The notes: generated by a model not told the origin, from the sequence alone. A stretch of 64,000 nt of DNA from Microvelia longipes (GCA_018340805.1 JACMZG010001870.1:15079409-15143408); one strand, 5' to 3'. Counted from the stretch's first letter, positions 23,935-36,980 are shown. Numbers and translations are program-made.

Positions 23935-23998
23935 GATTTAACCTTCGATTCGAGCACTCAAACTACTCGAAGCCAAGGTACCTGGCGTCAAATCCTGG
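23935..23998 (+). repeat. tRNA-like segment beside family B copy 3
   Basis: Plus-strand copy: actcgaagccaaggtacctg followed by a degraded box B (gcgtcaaatcctgg). It ends about 48 bases before the family B left end at 24046, in the same relative order as the other two pairs. Confidence 0.42.
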
Positions 23999-24045
23999 TA
24001 AGGACGATACGTTTTTACCGTTTTATTTACATTACATTAAAAAAG

Positions 24046-24735
24046 AATTCTGGCGTGGTTATCCGAAGCCGGGTGCATTTCCTTTTTTTTGCCTTTATTA
24101 TAAGCCATACAGCCATTTTATTAACGCATTTTTTTAAGCGCATTTCCTTTGGAACACGCAAGAAATGAATCGTTGAAACGCGTGTTTCAACGATTCATTT
24201 CTTGCTTAAGGTTCTGGTTTATGCTTTATAGTCTGATCAGTTAAATTTTAAGCACTACTTGATAATTACAGTGTTATGTATATTTACGTTAAAGTAAGTA
24301 AAAAACGTCTTCATTAATGGTATAACAAGAACTTACTGTATATCTTTATATTTTTAAAGTCGTATCAAAAGTATTACCATGGCAACACTTGCAGATGACA
24401 TTAAATGATAATATAATAAACAAAAGACATAATATGCAGTTACTCATTTTTCTGTATTTTTTAAAAAGGAAATGTGCTAAAACCATTAAAGAAAACCACT
24501 AACTGAGCTTTAAACTAGATCAAATACTGCTGCACTAATGTGCACGGCCAATTTAGTTGGCACAATATTATATATTCAATTAATAAATATGGATTTCATT
24601 TGAAAATACATAAAAATATTTTACCAGTAGTGCTTAATAATTGTAGTAACTGCTGAAGTTAAAAAACATAAACCGGAAACTTAAGCAAGAAATTTTACGT
24701 TTCATTTTACGTTAAGCACGCTTTTCAAAGCGTGT
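24046..24735. mobile_element. Family B foldback element, copy 3 (right end lost)
   Basis: Left end aattctggcgtggttatccg. Inner arms (cttgcttaaggttctggttt and aaccggaaacttaagcaag; agcactacttgataattaca and gtagtgcttaataattgtag) are clear, but the outer cgccagaatt is absent at the right. A secondary palindrome, aagaaatgaatcgttgaaac and its complement, lies at 24162-24208. A tRNA-like segment lies about 50 bases to the left on the plus strand. Confidence 0.65.
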
Positions 24736-25488
24736 TTATCAACAACAATTTTATATAAGTATCGTCAAAAACTTAATTTTAGTTTTATTTTGAGGTAAAA
24801 GTAATATACATTACTTCAAAATAAATATATAGACATAATAAGGGCTTACACATGCTGGGAAAATATGTTTTTTTCGATCAACTAGTTTAATCTTAACAAT
24901 TGTTCTAATTAATGATGTGATAATTTTATTAATTAATGCAGTGCCCGTGCAGTTAATTTATTTTACAGTCATTGTTGTTACTCTTTATTTTAAATTTATT
25001 TTGTTAATTGTTACGTTCATTCCTTATGCTAACATCTGTTCATTCCTTATAGCATAAAAACATCTGTGCTTTATGTTCTACATCTGTAGTGTATGCAATC
25101 TTTAGAAGTATAGTGTTTTAGGAATTAATAATAAAAGGTAAGTAAGCATTTTTTAACACTGCTTTAAATTAATAACTAAGATACTAATACTTAGAGGGAA
25201 TACACAGCTCTTATCATTCCCTGGATACCGTGGTACTATAACTGTAAATTTATGACGACATGATTTGATTTTTCATAATAATTACAATTTAATGTAAATA
25301 TTACATTATTTTTCGACCAATTTGTCTTAAATTATGTAAAATGGGTTTTAAATTAGATACCCGAGCTTCGCTCAGCAAATATATTATTTATCAAGCAACA
25401 AAATATTAATTATTTCTCTGGGGACTACAAAAAAAAGAAGCTGTTAACATTTGATTATTGTATATTATTACCTAATAATATACTAATT

Positions 25489-25489
25489 A

Positions 25490-25562
<73 letters not shown>
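25489..25562. repeat. (TA)n microsatellite
   Basis: About 65 bases of TA, roughly 220 bases upstream of the secreted-protein start codon. Confidence 0.9.
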
Positions 25563-25569
<7 letters not shown>

Positions 25570-25778
25570 TATTATTAATAAAATGTATTGGTTTTTAAAG
25601 AAAGACATTTCCCTAATAGTTATTGATACTATATAAAATTAGTTTACCAGAGTCATTGGATTGTATTTTTGTTAAAAGTTGATTATCAAAGTATAAATAT
25701 AAAATTGTTTAGATTTAAATTGATCAATAATATTTGGTTATAGATTTAAGAATTCGATAGAGTTTATAAGTAGCTGCC

Positions 25779-28700
25779 ATGGAGATTATGTTGTTGCTTT
25801 TTGGGTTATTATGTGTCAGCGGAATATCAGGAACATTGACGTCAGAAGCAGACCCGTGCGTGTTATGTGACTGTAGGACCAAGTACTTTCCATCCCCTGC
25901 CTCTTTTCATTACACTGATATCGTTTGTAGAGATTTGGAAACAAAAATTCAGGTTGGTAAATTATTTCTGACTATGTATTTGAATTAGATTACATTCTAT
26001 TAGATTAGAGCAAGGCATATATATAAATAAAGAAAGATGGTCCATAAATTTAGGACTGCAGCAGTGTTTCACCCTGCCAAGTCAATAAAAATGTCAAAAC
26101 TCACAAAAAGTGGCCAGTTTATATAATTTTTCACTAAAAAAAGTTGTGGTTTAAAGGTCTGTAGTGTAAAAACGATTTAAGGTACATAAATAATATAATC
26201 ATTAAAAGGCGCGTCTAGTAGATTAAAAATTAAATATTAAATGGCGTGCCACCAAAAGGCACTGCCAAGGAGAAGAAGTTGATGTGTGCCTCTCAATTCA
26301 AAAGAGGTTTTCTTATATTGCTAACCTAACAACTTCACGAAAAACGCGGATGACTGTCTTTAATCAGAACCGACACGACTTAACGGGACAGAATATTTGA
26401 TTTAACAACTTTCTTGGATCAAAGACTAGGTGGTGGGAAGTTTTTTTTACCACGCAAGTGGTTTTTGATAAGATTTATTATTGCGGACAAGAAAAGTTTA
26501 GTTCCGTAGCCTGTTTAAAGGAGCGCTAGTATTTAAATTTGTAATTTCATCATGCGCATTCATTCATGAATGCGCTCCTGTAATCCGAAGTATTGCATAA
26601 GTATATGGTCTTATTAGTGCATCCCTCCGTGTAATAATACGGAACATTATATATCTACGGTCTACTTTGAATAACTAATGTTAATTATCATTAAACAAGG
26701 TTAGTACTTTGATGGTCACCACTGGCAGTTAAACAAATTTTTAAAAGGATTTTTACTGTCTGTCATAATGCAATATAAATTGGGTGATTCCCATATTCTG
26801 AGGGAGAAGGCTAGCTGGGCAAAGCGAGTATAATATAATGAGAATAAAGCCATATGTGAGGAAAAGTTCTGAGGTATCCATACCCCATTTTTTATCATTT
26901 TTCTGAATGCTCATATTCTTATAGCGATAAGTCTCTTTGTTAACCTATCTCAAGGAAATCCATTTCCAATTACTGCCTAGCCACGAGCATGTAAAAAGTA
27001 AATTGAGAGTAGAAATTACTTTTAAGGAGTTTTGTTAGTGTTGGGTTGTCTTAAAAGGCTTGTCTCGAATATTAAGGTTGCCAAGCTGACATGCTACTTT
27101 CTTTGATAATTACCTAACTAAAGCAACCGTAACTTTATTTGGTTACAAATTTTTCAAGGAATTTACTTTTGTTTGAATAGCTTTCTATTTGTGAAGATTT
27201 ATCTGCTTTATTATTTTGTATTTAAATTAAAATATTTCGCAGAAACGTGGTAGGTGAAGGTGATCCGAAATGATCTGGAACCAGCAATGATCTTAGTTTT
27301 CATCCGGGGTATTCTGGTTTCTAGATAGCTATTAGTAAAATGTTAGCTATAACATGTCCTAAGATGCATGGTGAGTAGAAAGCATACGAATAACGCAATG
27401 ACTAGATGATTGGCCATGTGGTTCGCATATCTCTCCCCTATGCCATTATTCACATCAAGTCTTTATAATAATTAACACAGGTTTTACATTCCCAGGGTTA
27501 CTTGCTTATGCTGATCAGACTTTAAATTCTTTTCATTCACCAAGTTAAAAATTCACACCAGTTTATATTTAGCTTTCTTATTGGTTGACTCCGAGGCTGA
27601 TGTGTGCTAAGTCCTATAAATCTTGACTTGATAAAGGTTCTGTTTATAGATCAATCCCTTTATAAGGCAATTAACTTTCAATCTAATTTGCTGCCCTACT
27701 GTACGTGAGAAAGCACTATTTTCCAGACACATTCAGTTGGACCCGATTATCCTATCTTCTTTATTGTATTCTTCTCATTGAGTTAATGTTAGTTTTATTG
27801 GGAATACTTTTAGATTACGAAACTTAGACATAGCTTAACTTTAGAAATTGGGTATAGGGTACCTCTGTACTTTATCTCACAACTTCATAATTCCTGCGCT
27901 TGACTGACCTCAGATTGCCATATTAATACAAAGTCTAAGGTGTTATAACTTCGGTCTCGCTATAATAATAGACTTTGATCTTGTACGCTCTACTTAATAA
28001 TAGAATGTTCATCCAAAGTCTAGTAGAGATGTGGCTTCGAAGTCGCTTCGCTTGACCTCTTAATGTAATAAATATCCAAACCTTATGGTTTGGATAATCA
28101 TAAAAGTTTATTCCTTCGGTTTCGCTGCCTACCTACCTAATAATTGGATGGTCATCCGAATAACATGAAATCGGACTCGCTTCGCTTTTCTTCAGAATGT
28201 CATGATTACCCTAAGCTAAAGATAGCATTACTTCGGTCTCTCTACGCCCTGAACTATTAAGTATCCAAATATCTAGGATGTTATAATGTTAGGTAAATTA
28301 AATATTGAAGGAGTAGTACGGTAGATAATTATTCAATCAAATTATACGGGTAACACTGTTTTCACGATGTTATGAATGCATTATAGACCTGTAATCATAC
28401 TTGGCTGCCCTTTTTTTGGTATTACAATTCTTTATATGAATATTATCATATCATTTAATCATAAAAAGCTAATTTTCCTCCCTTGATTTATAAATAACCA
28501 TAGTTTATGTGTTTCATAATTAAGTCATGTATTTTTATTTTAGGAAAAGTTTGATCTTACAAACATCCCAAAAGAAAGCAACGTAAGGGATATAGTTGTT
28601 AAAAATTTTCATAAATTTACCTTAGATACGAGACATTTAATTAAAAACAAACCACTTCTTAAAAGGAACATTTTGCTGGAGAACATTCATCATTTGTACA

Positions 28701-30519
28701 TCGAAAACTGGTCAAGCCACTGTAACTACACGTTTGTTAATATTTCCAAAATAAATTTCAATATAAATATTGATGCTAGCGATATTGAAATGGATTCATT
28801 GATGTTTAAATCGTCAAAAATTGATAGGATTCATTCCAATAATATGAATTATAAGAACGTAAGAGAAAAGGTAGTATTTACAGATGTGGAAATCGGAAGG
28901 ATTGAAACGGAGGCTGTTATGTTGAACATGACTTCGAACAAATCAGCATTCATAATGATTGGATGTGAGGTAATTATAAAAAAAAATAATAATTAGAGTG
29001 ATACAGATTCGTAAATGTGACAACTCGCGAGTCAGTTAGTAGCTTTAAGCACTGTATTTATCAATTGTGTCCTCTAATTAAATTTTATCAGTAAAACTAT
29101 TGTGTAACACACAGCTAAAATCAATTGACAGGGCGCCTAAAATCTATGAGGGAAATAATTCGATTGGTTCAGACCGATCACAGCCAGATTGTGTATTTTG
29201 CTCTGTTCGAGTTCGTTTTGTTTCATTTCAAATATGAATGTGTATTGTGTCATATTATTCCTATATGAAACAATATAGAACAATGAATCAATTATAGAAA
29301 CTTGACACAAATAAGCAGTTGGTTTTGGAAAGTAGTAAAATATAATTACGTCAAGAGCAGTACATAATGCAAAATTGAAAAATAGTTTATTTAATCAAAG
29401 TATGTCATTATAATAATAAATAATTGTGCTGTTAATGCATATTACTGTAATAATAAGTAAAATCTAACTATGAAAAAGAAGTAATTATAGCCAATGATTT
29501 AAATATACTTTTATGGTAGATCTATTATAATCCATTGCATTAGGTAATTAACAACTTTTACTCCACTTAATTCATACTTCCGAACAAAGTTATAGCAACA
29601 CTAAATCGGTAACTTTAAAAGATACAACAACGTTTATACTGAAAAAGTAAATAAATAATTTTTAAAAATAAAAAAAATCATATATTTTACAAAAACTGAC
29701 TTACAGTAGCCAGAGTGGGATTTTTTTGTTACTTAAAAAAGGAATTTGTTTGTTAAAAAAGGGGGTTAAAAACGTTGAGATTTTGGCAGGCTGTCAATTG
29801 ATTTTAGTCGTGTGTTATACATAAACCTGTTGACATAAGGAGACCAACAATAACTTCGTCATCTTATTATAACATAGATAGTCAACTGTATACACTTATA
29901 TCATTTGACATTACCGAGTTTTGCAAAACATGAATAGTTGACACAATATACTGTGTGTACCAAAAGTCTCGCTCTCTTAAATTTTTTAATCTTTAGACAT
30001 AAATAAACAAAATTTGGTGTTCTTTACTTTGTTCTGTGCTTTATTCTCGTTAAAAGAATCAATTAGTTATTTCATAAAATAACATAATTTTTTTATGATT
30101 GAACGATTGCATATTATCAACTGCCCAAAATTTTACTTAATAGTTTTAATTAAAGACTATTTGGGTGACCTCCTATCAAGCCTGCCAAGTCATTTTAACC
30201 AGTATGAGCACTATGTCAAATACATTTATTGTAGACAATAATCATAAAGTTAAAAAAAATAAAGCAATCTGTTTTTTTACAGGTTGGAAGAATAGGTTTA
30301 AACGGATTGTCCGTAAAAGCCGAGGACATCATTATTTCTAAGTCTACTTTCCACGATAACACATCATATATCAATCTCAATGGAACTAATAAAGTCGTCA
30401 TCACCAAGTCTGTTATCCATCAGGTCCAACCGAGGGATTTCTTTAACATATATTCACCATCCATCATCATAGCTAAGAATCAAATGACGCAACCGATAAG
30501 TATAGCTGGTCTTCCATAG
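25779..30519 (+). CDS. Secreted protein, Cys-rich N-terminus, beta-helix-like body (three exons)
   Basis: Exons 25779-25952, 28544-28969 and 30283-30519 join in phase 0 into 278 residues. The ATG sits in a good context (gccATGG). Residues 1-19 form a hydrophobic signal peptide. Cysteines 27, 30, 32 and 50 (C-x2-C-x-C-x17-C) resemble the N-terminal cap of leucine-rich-repeat proteins. The rest is rich in Ile, Asn, Ser and Lys, with loosely repeated hydrophobic strands (MDSLMFKSSKIDRIHSNN, GLSVKAEDIIISKSTFHD, NKVVITKSVIHQV), which suggests a right-handed beta-helix or LRR-like solenoid. Several N-glycosylation sequons occur (NYT, NIS, NMT, NKS, NTS). No membrane span or catalytic motif is seen. 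The exact family was not recognised; the secreted-solenoid reading is inference. Overlapping AATAAA signals follow the stop by about 18 bases, supporting the 3' end. Coding frame, splice sites and poly(A) signal together make this a convincing gene of unknown function. Confidence 0.8.
26440..26600. repeat. Dispersed repeat shared with 52080-52245
   Basis: gacaagaaaagtttagttcc, gtagcctgtttaaaggagcg and ctagt match gacaagaagaggttaattcc, gtaaccagttaacaggagcg and ctagt at 52120-52160. The start of the 52080 copy (aaagaaagatggtcc) also occurs at 26029, so the 26-kb copy seems split by about 400 bp of other DNA. Confidence 0.5.
27840..28275. repeat. Degenerate repeats with cttcggtctcgct
   Basis: The motif cttcggt(c/t)tcgct and its complement recur about four times with atccaaa/ggatggtcatccga segments between, in intron 1 of the secreted-protein gene. 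Repeat spacing is irregular, so the unit could not be set. Confidence 0.4.
29101..29820. mobile_element. Family A long element, copy 1
   Basis: About 720 bp between inverted ends (gtaacacacagctaaaatc and gattttagtcgtgtgttat). Interior segments match the 50954 element in inverted orientation (for example the lysine-codon-like aaaaaagg runs and the ttcgagttcgtttt / aaacgaactcgaac pair). No transposase frame seen. Lies in an intron of the secreted-protein gene. Confidence 0.65.
29903..29944. repeat. Single arm of the 4853 hairpin family
   Basis: About 42 bases match the left arm of the 4853 palindrome (accgagttttgcaaaacatg, aatagttgac). The second arm is absent. Confidence 0.65.
30163..30265 (+). 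mobile_element. Second copy of the A-tailed retroposon
   Basis: Shares the body of the 56323 insert in the opposite window orientation (gccaagtcattttaacc, agtatgagcactatg, aatacatttattgtagaca), ending in an A-rich tail. The tail finishes just before the pyrimidine tract and acceptor of the last exon of the secreted-protein gene at 30283. Confidence 0.6.
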
Positions 30520-30536
30520 TTTTCACCACAATTTAT

Positions 30537-30546
30537 AATAAATAAA
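30537..30546 (+). promoter_or_regulatory. Poly(A) signals of the secreted-protein gene
   Basis: Two overlapping AATAAA hexamers start 18 and 22 bases after the TAG of the gene ending at 30519. The spacing implies a very short 3' UTR. Confidence 0.6.
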
Positions 30547-30659
30547 GATGTTATGATATTATTGTATATTATATGTATAATATTGTTGTACTTTTATTAT
30601 TAAAACAAAAGTAAATAATTATTAATTTTAACTAGGGACTAATAAATATGAAAAATAAT

Positions 30660-33370
30660 CAAATTATGGCAAGAATAAAATATTTTTTTATATACCCCTT
30701 TTAGGAAATATTATCGGGAGTCCATTTGCTTTTTGTGCAAGTAGGGTTGCAAACATTAACAATAATTGCTGATACCTATGGTCAAGCCACAAATTCGTCC
30801 CTTAATCTCATCCTAGTCTAGGCTACAATTTAAAACAATAAAGGCTAATTCTCGAGGATTAATACAATAAGGATTAATCCCTTCATCTCCATATCCTATC
30901 ACAATAGTATCATTGCTAGGCTTAATTTAGAATGATATGTTTAAACTTGAATGTTTTTTTAATTAATACAACAAATATTGTCAGAAAATTCTAAGAAGAT
31001 AGAATAAAGGTCCTTCATTCAAAGACCAAAGTCTTCATATTTATCTCTTAAGTTTATCCTCACCTAACGCCAAGTCATAAACAATGAAAAGGAAATCAAT
31101 AAAATAATAATTCTTAAGATGTTATACTTACCTTAAGTTAAACGTATGTAATTAAGTAATTCTGACTTTTGGATGATTTATGTCTTATTATAATCTGTTT
31201 TTTGCAATTTTTATCATTGAATGTCGCTTTTAAGGTTATTCGGATGACGGAAGTGAATCGAGTAAGTGAAAATTCTCTAAAACACGGAAGAATATCCTTT
31301 TATAAATAATATAAAACGACAACAATACGCTTAAAAAATCGCTAATTAGGGTATGTATGGCAAGAGATGAACCCTGCAGATAGACCTAAATCTGTTTTTC
31401 TAAATGGATTAGTATTTTTATAACTTCCCAATCCAGGATTTTGTGACATTATTAACGCGAAAATTAAAAGAAACTTTTTTATTAGGGGCTAAACTATTCC
31501 ACTGAGAAAAAAGTCTTATTTCATGCATTTTTAGATGCTGGATCGATACAAGCACTCAAAATAACCAAATATCTGAAAAACCGGAATATCTATAAATCGA
31601 TAAAAATTATATTAAGTTTTTTCACTTTATTGGAATGTAAAATCCAATAGAACCAGTCATAAAAAAAAAATCTATATAATTAGGTAAAATAATAAAAAAT
31701 GTAAAATCCGCCGTTTTAATTGAATTATGAAGGGCTTTTAGGATTCAGCATATATCACGCAAAGTTACCGTAACCAGAAGGTCTAGTATTCAGTCCTGAG
31801 CGGTTATACTTTAATTTTTTTAGGAAATTTATGTTTAAAATTGATTATTAGCTTGGTTTGACTAAACATATTACCCTTTGAAAAGTAATAAAAGAAATAC
31901 AATAGTATATAGCGTATTTCCTTATCTTTTAAAGGAGATGAACTAAAATTCTTTTAGATCATTTGTAAAATGGTGACAAATACCACAAATATTAAAACGC
32001 TTTTATGTTTTGGGTGACTATGCTTTAAATGAGTTAAAAAAGGGATTTGAGGAGAATAAAATACATTATTTGACATAAATGACAGTTTTTTATTTAATTT
32101 TTTAAAAATGTACATTGACTTTACAAAATCAAGAAAAAAATACCTTAAAAGTGCATGGAAGTGTTGCTCATCATACTATAATGCATAAACCAATAAACCG
32201 TGCAAGAAATTAACAATGCTTCCTTTGAAAGTAGTTCAAAGAGCTTGAAGACCATTTTGCAAGAATTTTAAATAATTATAACAATATTCCAAACTTAGCT
32301 TAATATTTTTATTTGACTTTATCTAATACAATACATCTTTAACAGTTCATGAATAAAAATAATCTCCGAAGTTGGTAACATTTCTGAAACAAGATCATGT
32401 TTAATTTGCTCTTTAGTAATATCATATCGATTATATTCTTGACTTAACTCATAATATAAGGACCTATAAGCTCTGTGTTATAAAGGAACTCGAGCTTAAA
32501 GAGATTGATTTTTATATTCTATGACATCCTTTTTCATACTCTTTAGTACAAAATCAAGTACCCACTTGAGCGCTCGCCCTAGATTTGCTCCTTTTTTGTT
32601 CCCCCTTTTTAACATCCAAAGCGAAACACAAGAAAATGTTAAGTTTTCAATCATAAAGACTTTGATTCAATCATAAAAAGCGAAATTCATGATAAAATTA
32701 TTTTTCTTTAATATTGCCTTGAAGATTAGGTTCTAGAATACACATTATGCACTACTAAAGGGATTGAGTTTATATTGTTATAATTTTATCATTTCAATAC
32801 CATGTGTATAGACTATATATTATCTTTCCGATACTATAAATCCTCTCTTTCCTGAGATTATGTTATTTTGTAATAATGTATTATATTTGATGTACAGAAC
32901 GTATTTTTTCAGATAGCTTGCAATTTGAATGAATTATATATAAAATATATTATATACCTAAGTTCACGTTTAATCTATTAAAAATCTTTATAAAATAAAG
33001 AGGAATTTACTTTTCTTTATAAATATGTTATTAGACAATATTTTAGTGTTCTATGTACAATATTTATATGTTTAAATACAATAGCTTATTTATTTTAATA
33101 AATATAAAAAAACGACACAAATAGATTGTTGTATAGTAACACAAAAACCAATTAATAAAAATAAATATATATTCGAAAATACGGCAAAATAACCTATATC
33201 TGAAAATTTGAAATCTAGAAAATGCTACTGCTCTAGCTTACAAAGCGAGATATAAATTGTTTCCTAAGGAGGCACGCATTTGATTGGAAATTGGCCCAGC
33301 TTGCGGACATCCGTGCAAGATTTATTTAGTTACCTAATGTACTCCTAACATTATTTTAATAAACCAAACT
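30660..33370. other. Gene-free interval after the secreted-protein gene
   Basis: AT-rich sequence without a convincing frame. A single tRNA box-B-like remnant (cagaaggtctagtattcagt) lies near 31778, and a decayed family B right arm near 33280-33340. Confidence 0.5.
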
Positions 33371-33373
33371 AAG

Positions 33374-33603
33374 TAGCCGTCTCCGGGGTCGAGGTCGTTA
33401 GAGCCATAGTATTTACTCTAAACTTTGACATCACGGAGGTCTGGGGTTCGCAGCCTAGATTAAGCTCTTAGTTTATATATAAGATTTCGTGAAATAATCT
33501 ATCGCCAACTTAGGATAATACTGAGGGCGTAATGGTTGACACAACCACCTGAGGTTTTTCCCTGATGAGCCGCAAGGTTCTAAACGGGCATTATCATTAC
33601 TAT
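33374..33603 (+). mobile_element. tRNA-derived SINE, copy 1
   Basis: The head holds a box-A-like segment (ggtcgaggtcgttagagcc) and a box-B-like segment (ggggttcgcagcc) spaced as in tRNA-derived RNA polymerase III promoters. The body contains ccctgatgagcc, and it ends in gggcattatcattac. A matching copy lies inverted at 48673-48928. Near-identical 8-bp flanks, aaactaag at 33366-33373 and aaactagg at 33604-33611, look like an aged target-site duplication. Confidence 0.7.
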
Positions 33604-34718
33604 AAACTAGGTATAGTAACTTTTTCGTATAATTTCCAATAAATATTTCTTATAAGAATTTTCCTATAATTTTCAATAAAATTTTCTGTAAAAACATAAC
33701 ATCCCCTCCGAGGCTTAAACACGGAACTACAGTTCAACACCTTAAATATTCGGCTACCATGTGATTAGAATTTAACTTACGGTAGTCTCAATGACAATAT
33801 TTAAGATGTACAACAACCTCTTTATACAACAACAGGGTTTTGAGTAACTTTTTGCCGTTTTTAAGATATGTTGGTTAATTTACGTATTTATTTCGGTTTA
33901 GTTAACTGGGTGCACTTTATGCTTAATCTAGATAAATAGAAAAATGCCGCCTTTATTTATTTATTTTTCTTTTATCAACATTTATTTTTTTAACATTTTG
34001 TTCATTTTGACTGGTCATATTAACTCCAGGTTAGTTTTATTTGATTCAGCGTCCCAAAAAACGTGAATAAAAATAATTTTCCCGGAGGTGCTAATCTAAA
34101 ATTTTACCAATTTTTGAAAATACTCATAAAAAAGGTCAATGACGTCACAACAACCAAAGGTTGATTTTTATACGAAGTTTAGTTTTTAAAATATCAATCC
34201 GTTTGGAAGATAAAGTTGTTACAATAAACACACTTAAGTTTTTTTACTTAACACGCCATATTGACATGATACATCAAAACGATTTCTAAGCGAATACTTT
34301 AGTTTATAAGCGATGTATGAGTGTGCATATTGTTATAAAAAATACGCTTTCTACATTCCCTTCTAAAATAGGAAGCGGATAACGGATGCAAAGGAAAAGA
34401 AAGTTGAGTTCACCAGAGCGAAATGTTGTCGAAAAATAAGGTCTTTAAAAGTATCACATATAAGCTACTTAGCTTGCATGAGTTCATAATTTGACATTTT
34501 ATGAAGGCAACTAAGGAAGTGACGTAAAAATACAAAAGATCTTGAAATTCTATTGAACTATTTTCATTTTAAAAGCAAAAAAAAACCAACTGTAAGGTTA
34601 AGGTTTAGTCATTAATGTTTAACATCGGTTGTTTTATTGATAATCGAATTCAATTATCAAATTGATTATTAAAAATGTGTTATTATGTACTATGTGTAAT
34701 TATATTATTATTTTTGTA

Positions 34719-34721
<3 letters not shown>

Positions 34722-34775
<54 letters not shown>

Positions 34776-34799
34776 ATATAAATATAATATATATATATG
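34722..34799. repeat. (TA)n microsatellite
   Basis: TA tract with a few interruptions, between the two 3'-facing genes. Confidence 0.88.
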
Positions 34800-35139
34800 T
34801 TTATTTATGATGTATGTACGAGATTTTGTTTCTAGACGGTTTCTATGGGATGCAATAACTTTCGAACACCTGATTGAAAATAAATGTATGAATGGAACTT
34901 ATCTACCGTATTAATGTCCCGAACCATACAGTTTATAAAATTTGTGAAACGTCATTAACCCAAAATAATGACTCTGCAAAAGTTTTAAAAATCACAAGAC
35001 CATGACAAGTTGTCTGATATGGCAGAAGTTGTATATATGTGTGGTACTAAGTATTGTAAACACATTTAAGTATTAAAAAATTTATTATCTGCATTAGTTT
35101 CGATTTTTTTATTCAGTTATATAACACGATGTGAACAAA

Positions 35140-35470
35140 TCGTGTGTTTTATACAGGGCAACAACCAAGGGGCTGCGTAGCATCTAGAGGGAGGCGGGAG
35201 AGTCGCTAAGTAGTCCCTAGCGGTTTGCAAAGCGGCTGACGTAGTGCGTACCAGGAGGTCTTGGACTTCTTGTTTTATAAGTTGACCTCAGTGCGATGAC
35301 GTAGAGCAATTTTAAGCCCTTACGTAATGTAGATAATTCAACATGGAATACGTGTCATTTATTGCTGTGAAGTTCTTCTGCCCCTGCAGAGTGGCGTATC
35401 GTACCAAAATTAGTCTATAAAGTGACACCAAATAAAGGAATCGATCTCAGGAGAATCCTGTACACTGAAA
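35140..35470. other. GC-richer block of unknown origin
   Basis: Between the two convergent genes, this stretch has higher GC (gggaggcgggagagtcgcta, ggtttgcaaagcggctgacg) than its neighbours. Frames are short on both strands. It may be an old transposon or retrogene piece; no match was recognised. Confidence 0.3.
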
Positions 35471-36149
35471 AACTTTCTTTTTTAAATTATCTCGGTAAAA
35501 CATTTTAGTGACATTACAAGACTTTCCTTTTTTAACAAATGAAGGTATGTGTAGGGTTTTTTGTAAAACCTTCAACTCAGTAATCCTGGAATAAAAGGGG
35601 TTTTTTATAAACCTAAATCGCATTGATTTAGATAAGGGATATAGTTAATGAAATAAAGGACCGTGTATGTCTAAAAAACTTTTAGACGTACTTGTTTTTC
35701 GGCATTTACGAACAAATTATAATATTTAATTGTGTAAAGCCAAATAATTAACTCTGGCTTTAAATAAAATCGAACCACAATTCATTATTATTTGGTTATG
35801 AACTAATAATTGTGACTAATATAATTGATTTATTATCTAAACATACACACATATCCAGGTTATCATTGGTGAAGTACAATATTATAGGATTATAACAAAA
35901 AAAATGAAATTATAATACTTGATCATTTTATTTTGGAACAAAATAAAAAGTTTTCGCATTTAAAGGTTTTTACAAATCTTAAATCTAGCACATTTGATTT
36001 AATGTCCTCATGAAATGGAGTTTCACCGCCGAATTCTGGTGCCTTTGATTGTATTGTGTGTCTAATGTTTATTAAGCAATTCGGCAAAAAAATGTTTGAT
36101 CTTTATTAAACAAATATTATTTTATTATCAGTTAAAATCGCATGCATAC

Positions 36150-36480
36150 TAGGTAGGTAGGATGTATACAAGTTAGGCAGGATGCTTAAATAGATAGGTT
36201 GGATGTATTAATTGGTAGGTAGGATGTATACTACTTAGCTAGGATGCATAAATAGATAGGTTGGATGTATTAATTGGTAGGTAGGGTGTATACTAGTTAG
36301 GCAGGATGCATAAATAGATAGGTTGGACGTATTAATTGGTAGGTAGAATGTATACTAGTTAGCTAGGATGCATAAATAAATAGGTTGGATGTATTAATTG
36401 GTAGGTAGGATGTATAAATAGGTTGGTAAAATACATTTATTGCTAGGTAGGATGTATGCTAGTAAGGTAGGATAGATCAA
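36150..36480. repeat. Minisatellite, about 62-bp unit
   Basis: About five units built from ggtaggatgtatactagtta, gcaggatgcataaataga and taggttggatgtattaatt; itself a higher-order form of a simpler ggatgta motif. Lies 0.6-0.9 kb past the channel stop codon. Confidence 0.82.
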
Positions 36481-36616
36481 TATTCAAGTAGGATGCATAT
36501 ATATTTAAGCAAGATACATAAAAAAGTAGAGTACACAAAGGGACGACCACAAATTTATTTCAAGGCACAAACTTATTCATGTCTTGAATACAACAAAGTG
36601 TGATCCTTGACTATTT

Positions 36617-36622
36617 TTTATT
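36617..36622 (-). promoter_or_regulatory. Possible poly(A) signal of the channel gene
   Basis: AATAAA on the minus strand, about 440 bases past the stop at 37058 and beyond the 36-bp minisatellite. If used, the minisatellite lies in the 3' UTR. The hexamer is common in DNA this AT-rich, so this is tentative. Confidence 0.25.
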
Positions 36623-36689
36623 CACTAACAGTATTTAAGACTTCATAATATGCACAAATATGTTCCTCATATATAAGAGTTTTAAATTT

Positions 36690-36980
36690 TGAGACTAGCA
36701 TCACAAATCAAATTTTTAGTGAATTCAAATTTTGAGACTAGCATCACAATCTTGAGTTTCAAATTTGAGACTAGCATCACAATCTTGAGTTTCAAATTTT
36801 GAGACTAGCATCACAATCTTGAGTTTCAAATTTAGAGACTAGCATCACAATCTTGAGTTTCAAATTTTGACTAGCATCACAATCTTGAGTTTCAAATTAG
36901 AGACTAGCATCACAATCTTGAGTTTCAAATTTTTAGATCTGAGTTTCAATTTTGAGACTAGCATCACAATCTTGAGTTTT
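36690..36980. repeat. Minisatellite, about 36-bp unit, next to the channel stop
   Basis: About eight units of gagactagcatcacaatctt gagtttcaaattt. It ends about 80 bases from the channel stop at 37058 and may be transcribed in its 3' UTR. Confidence 0.85.
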
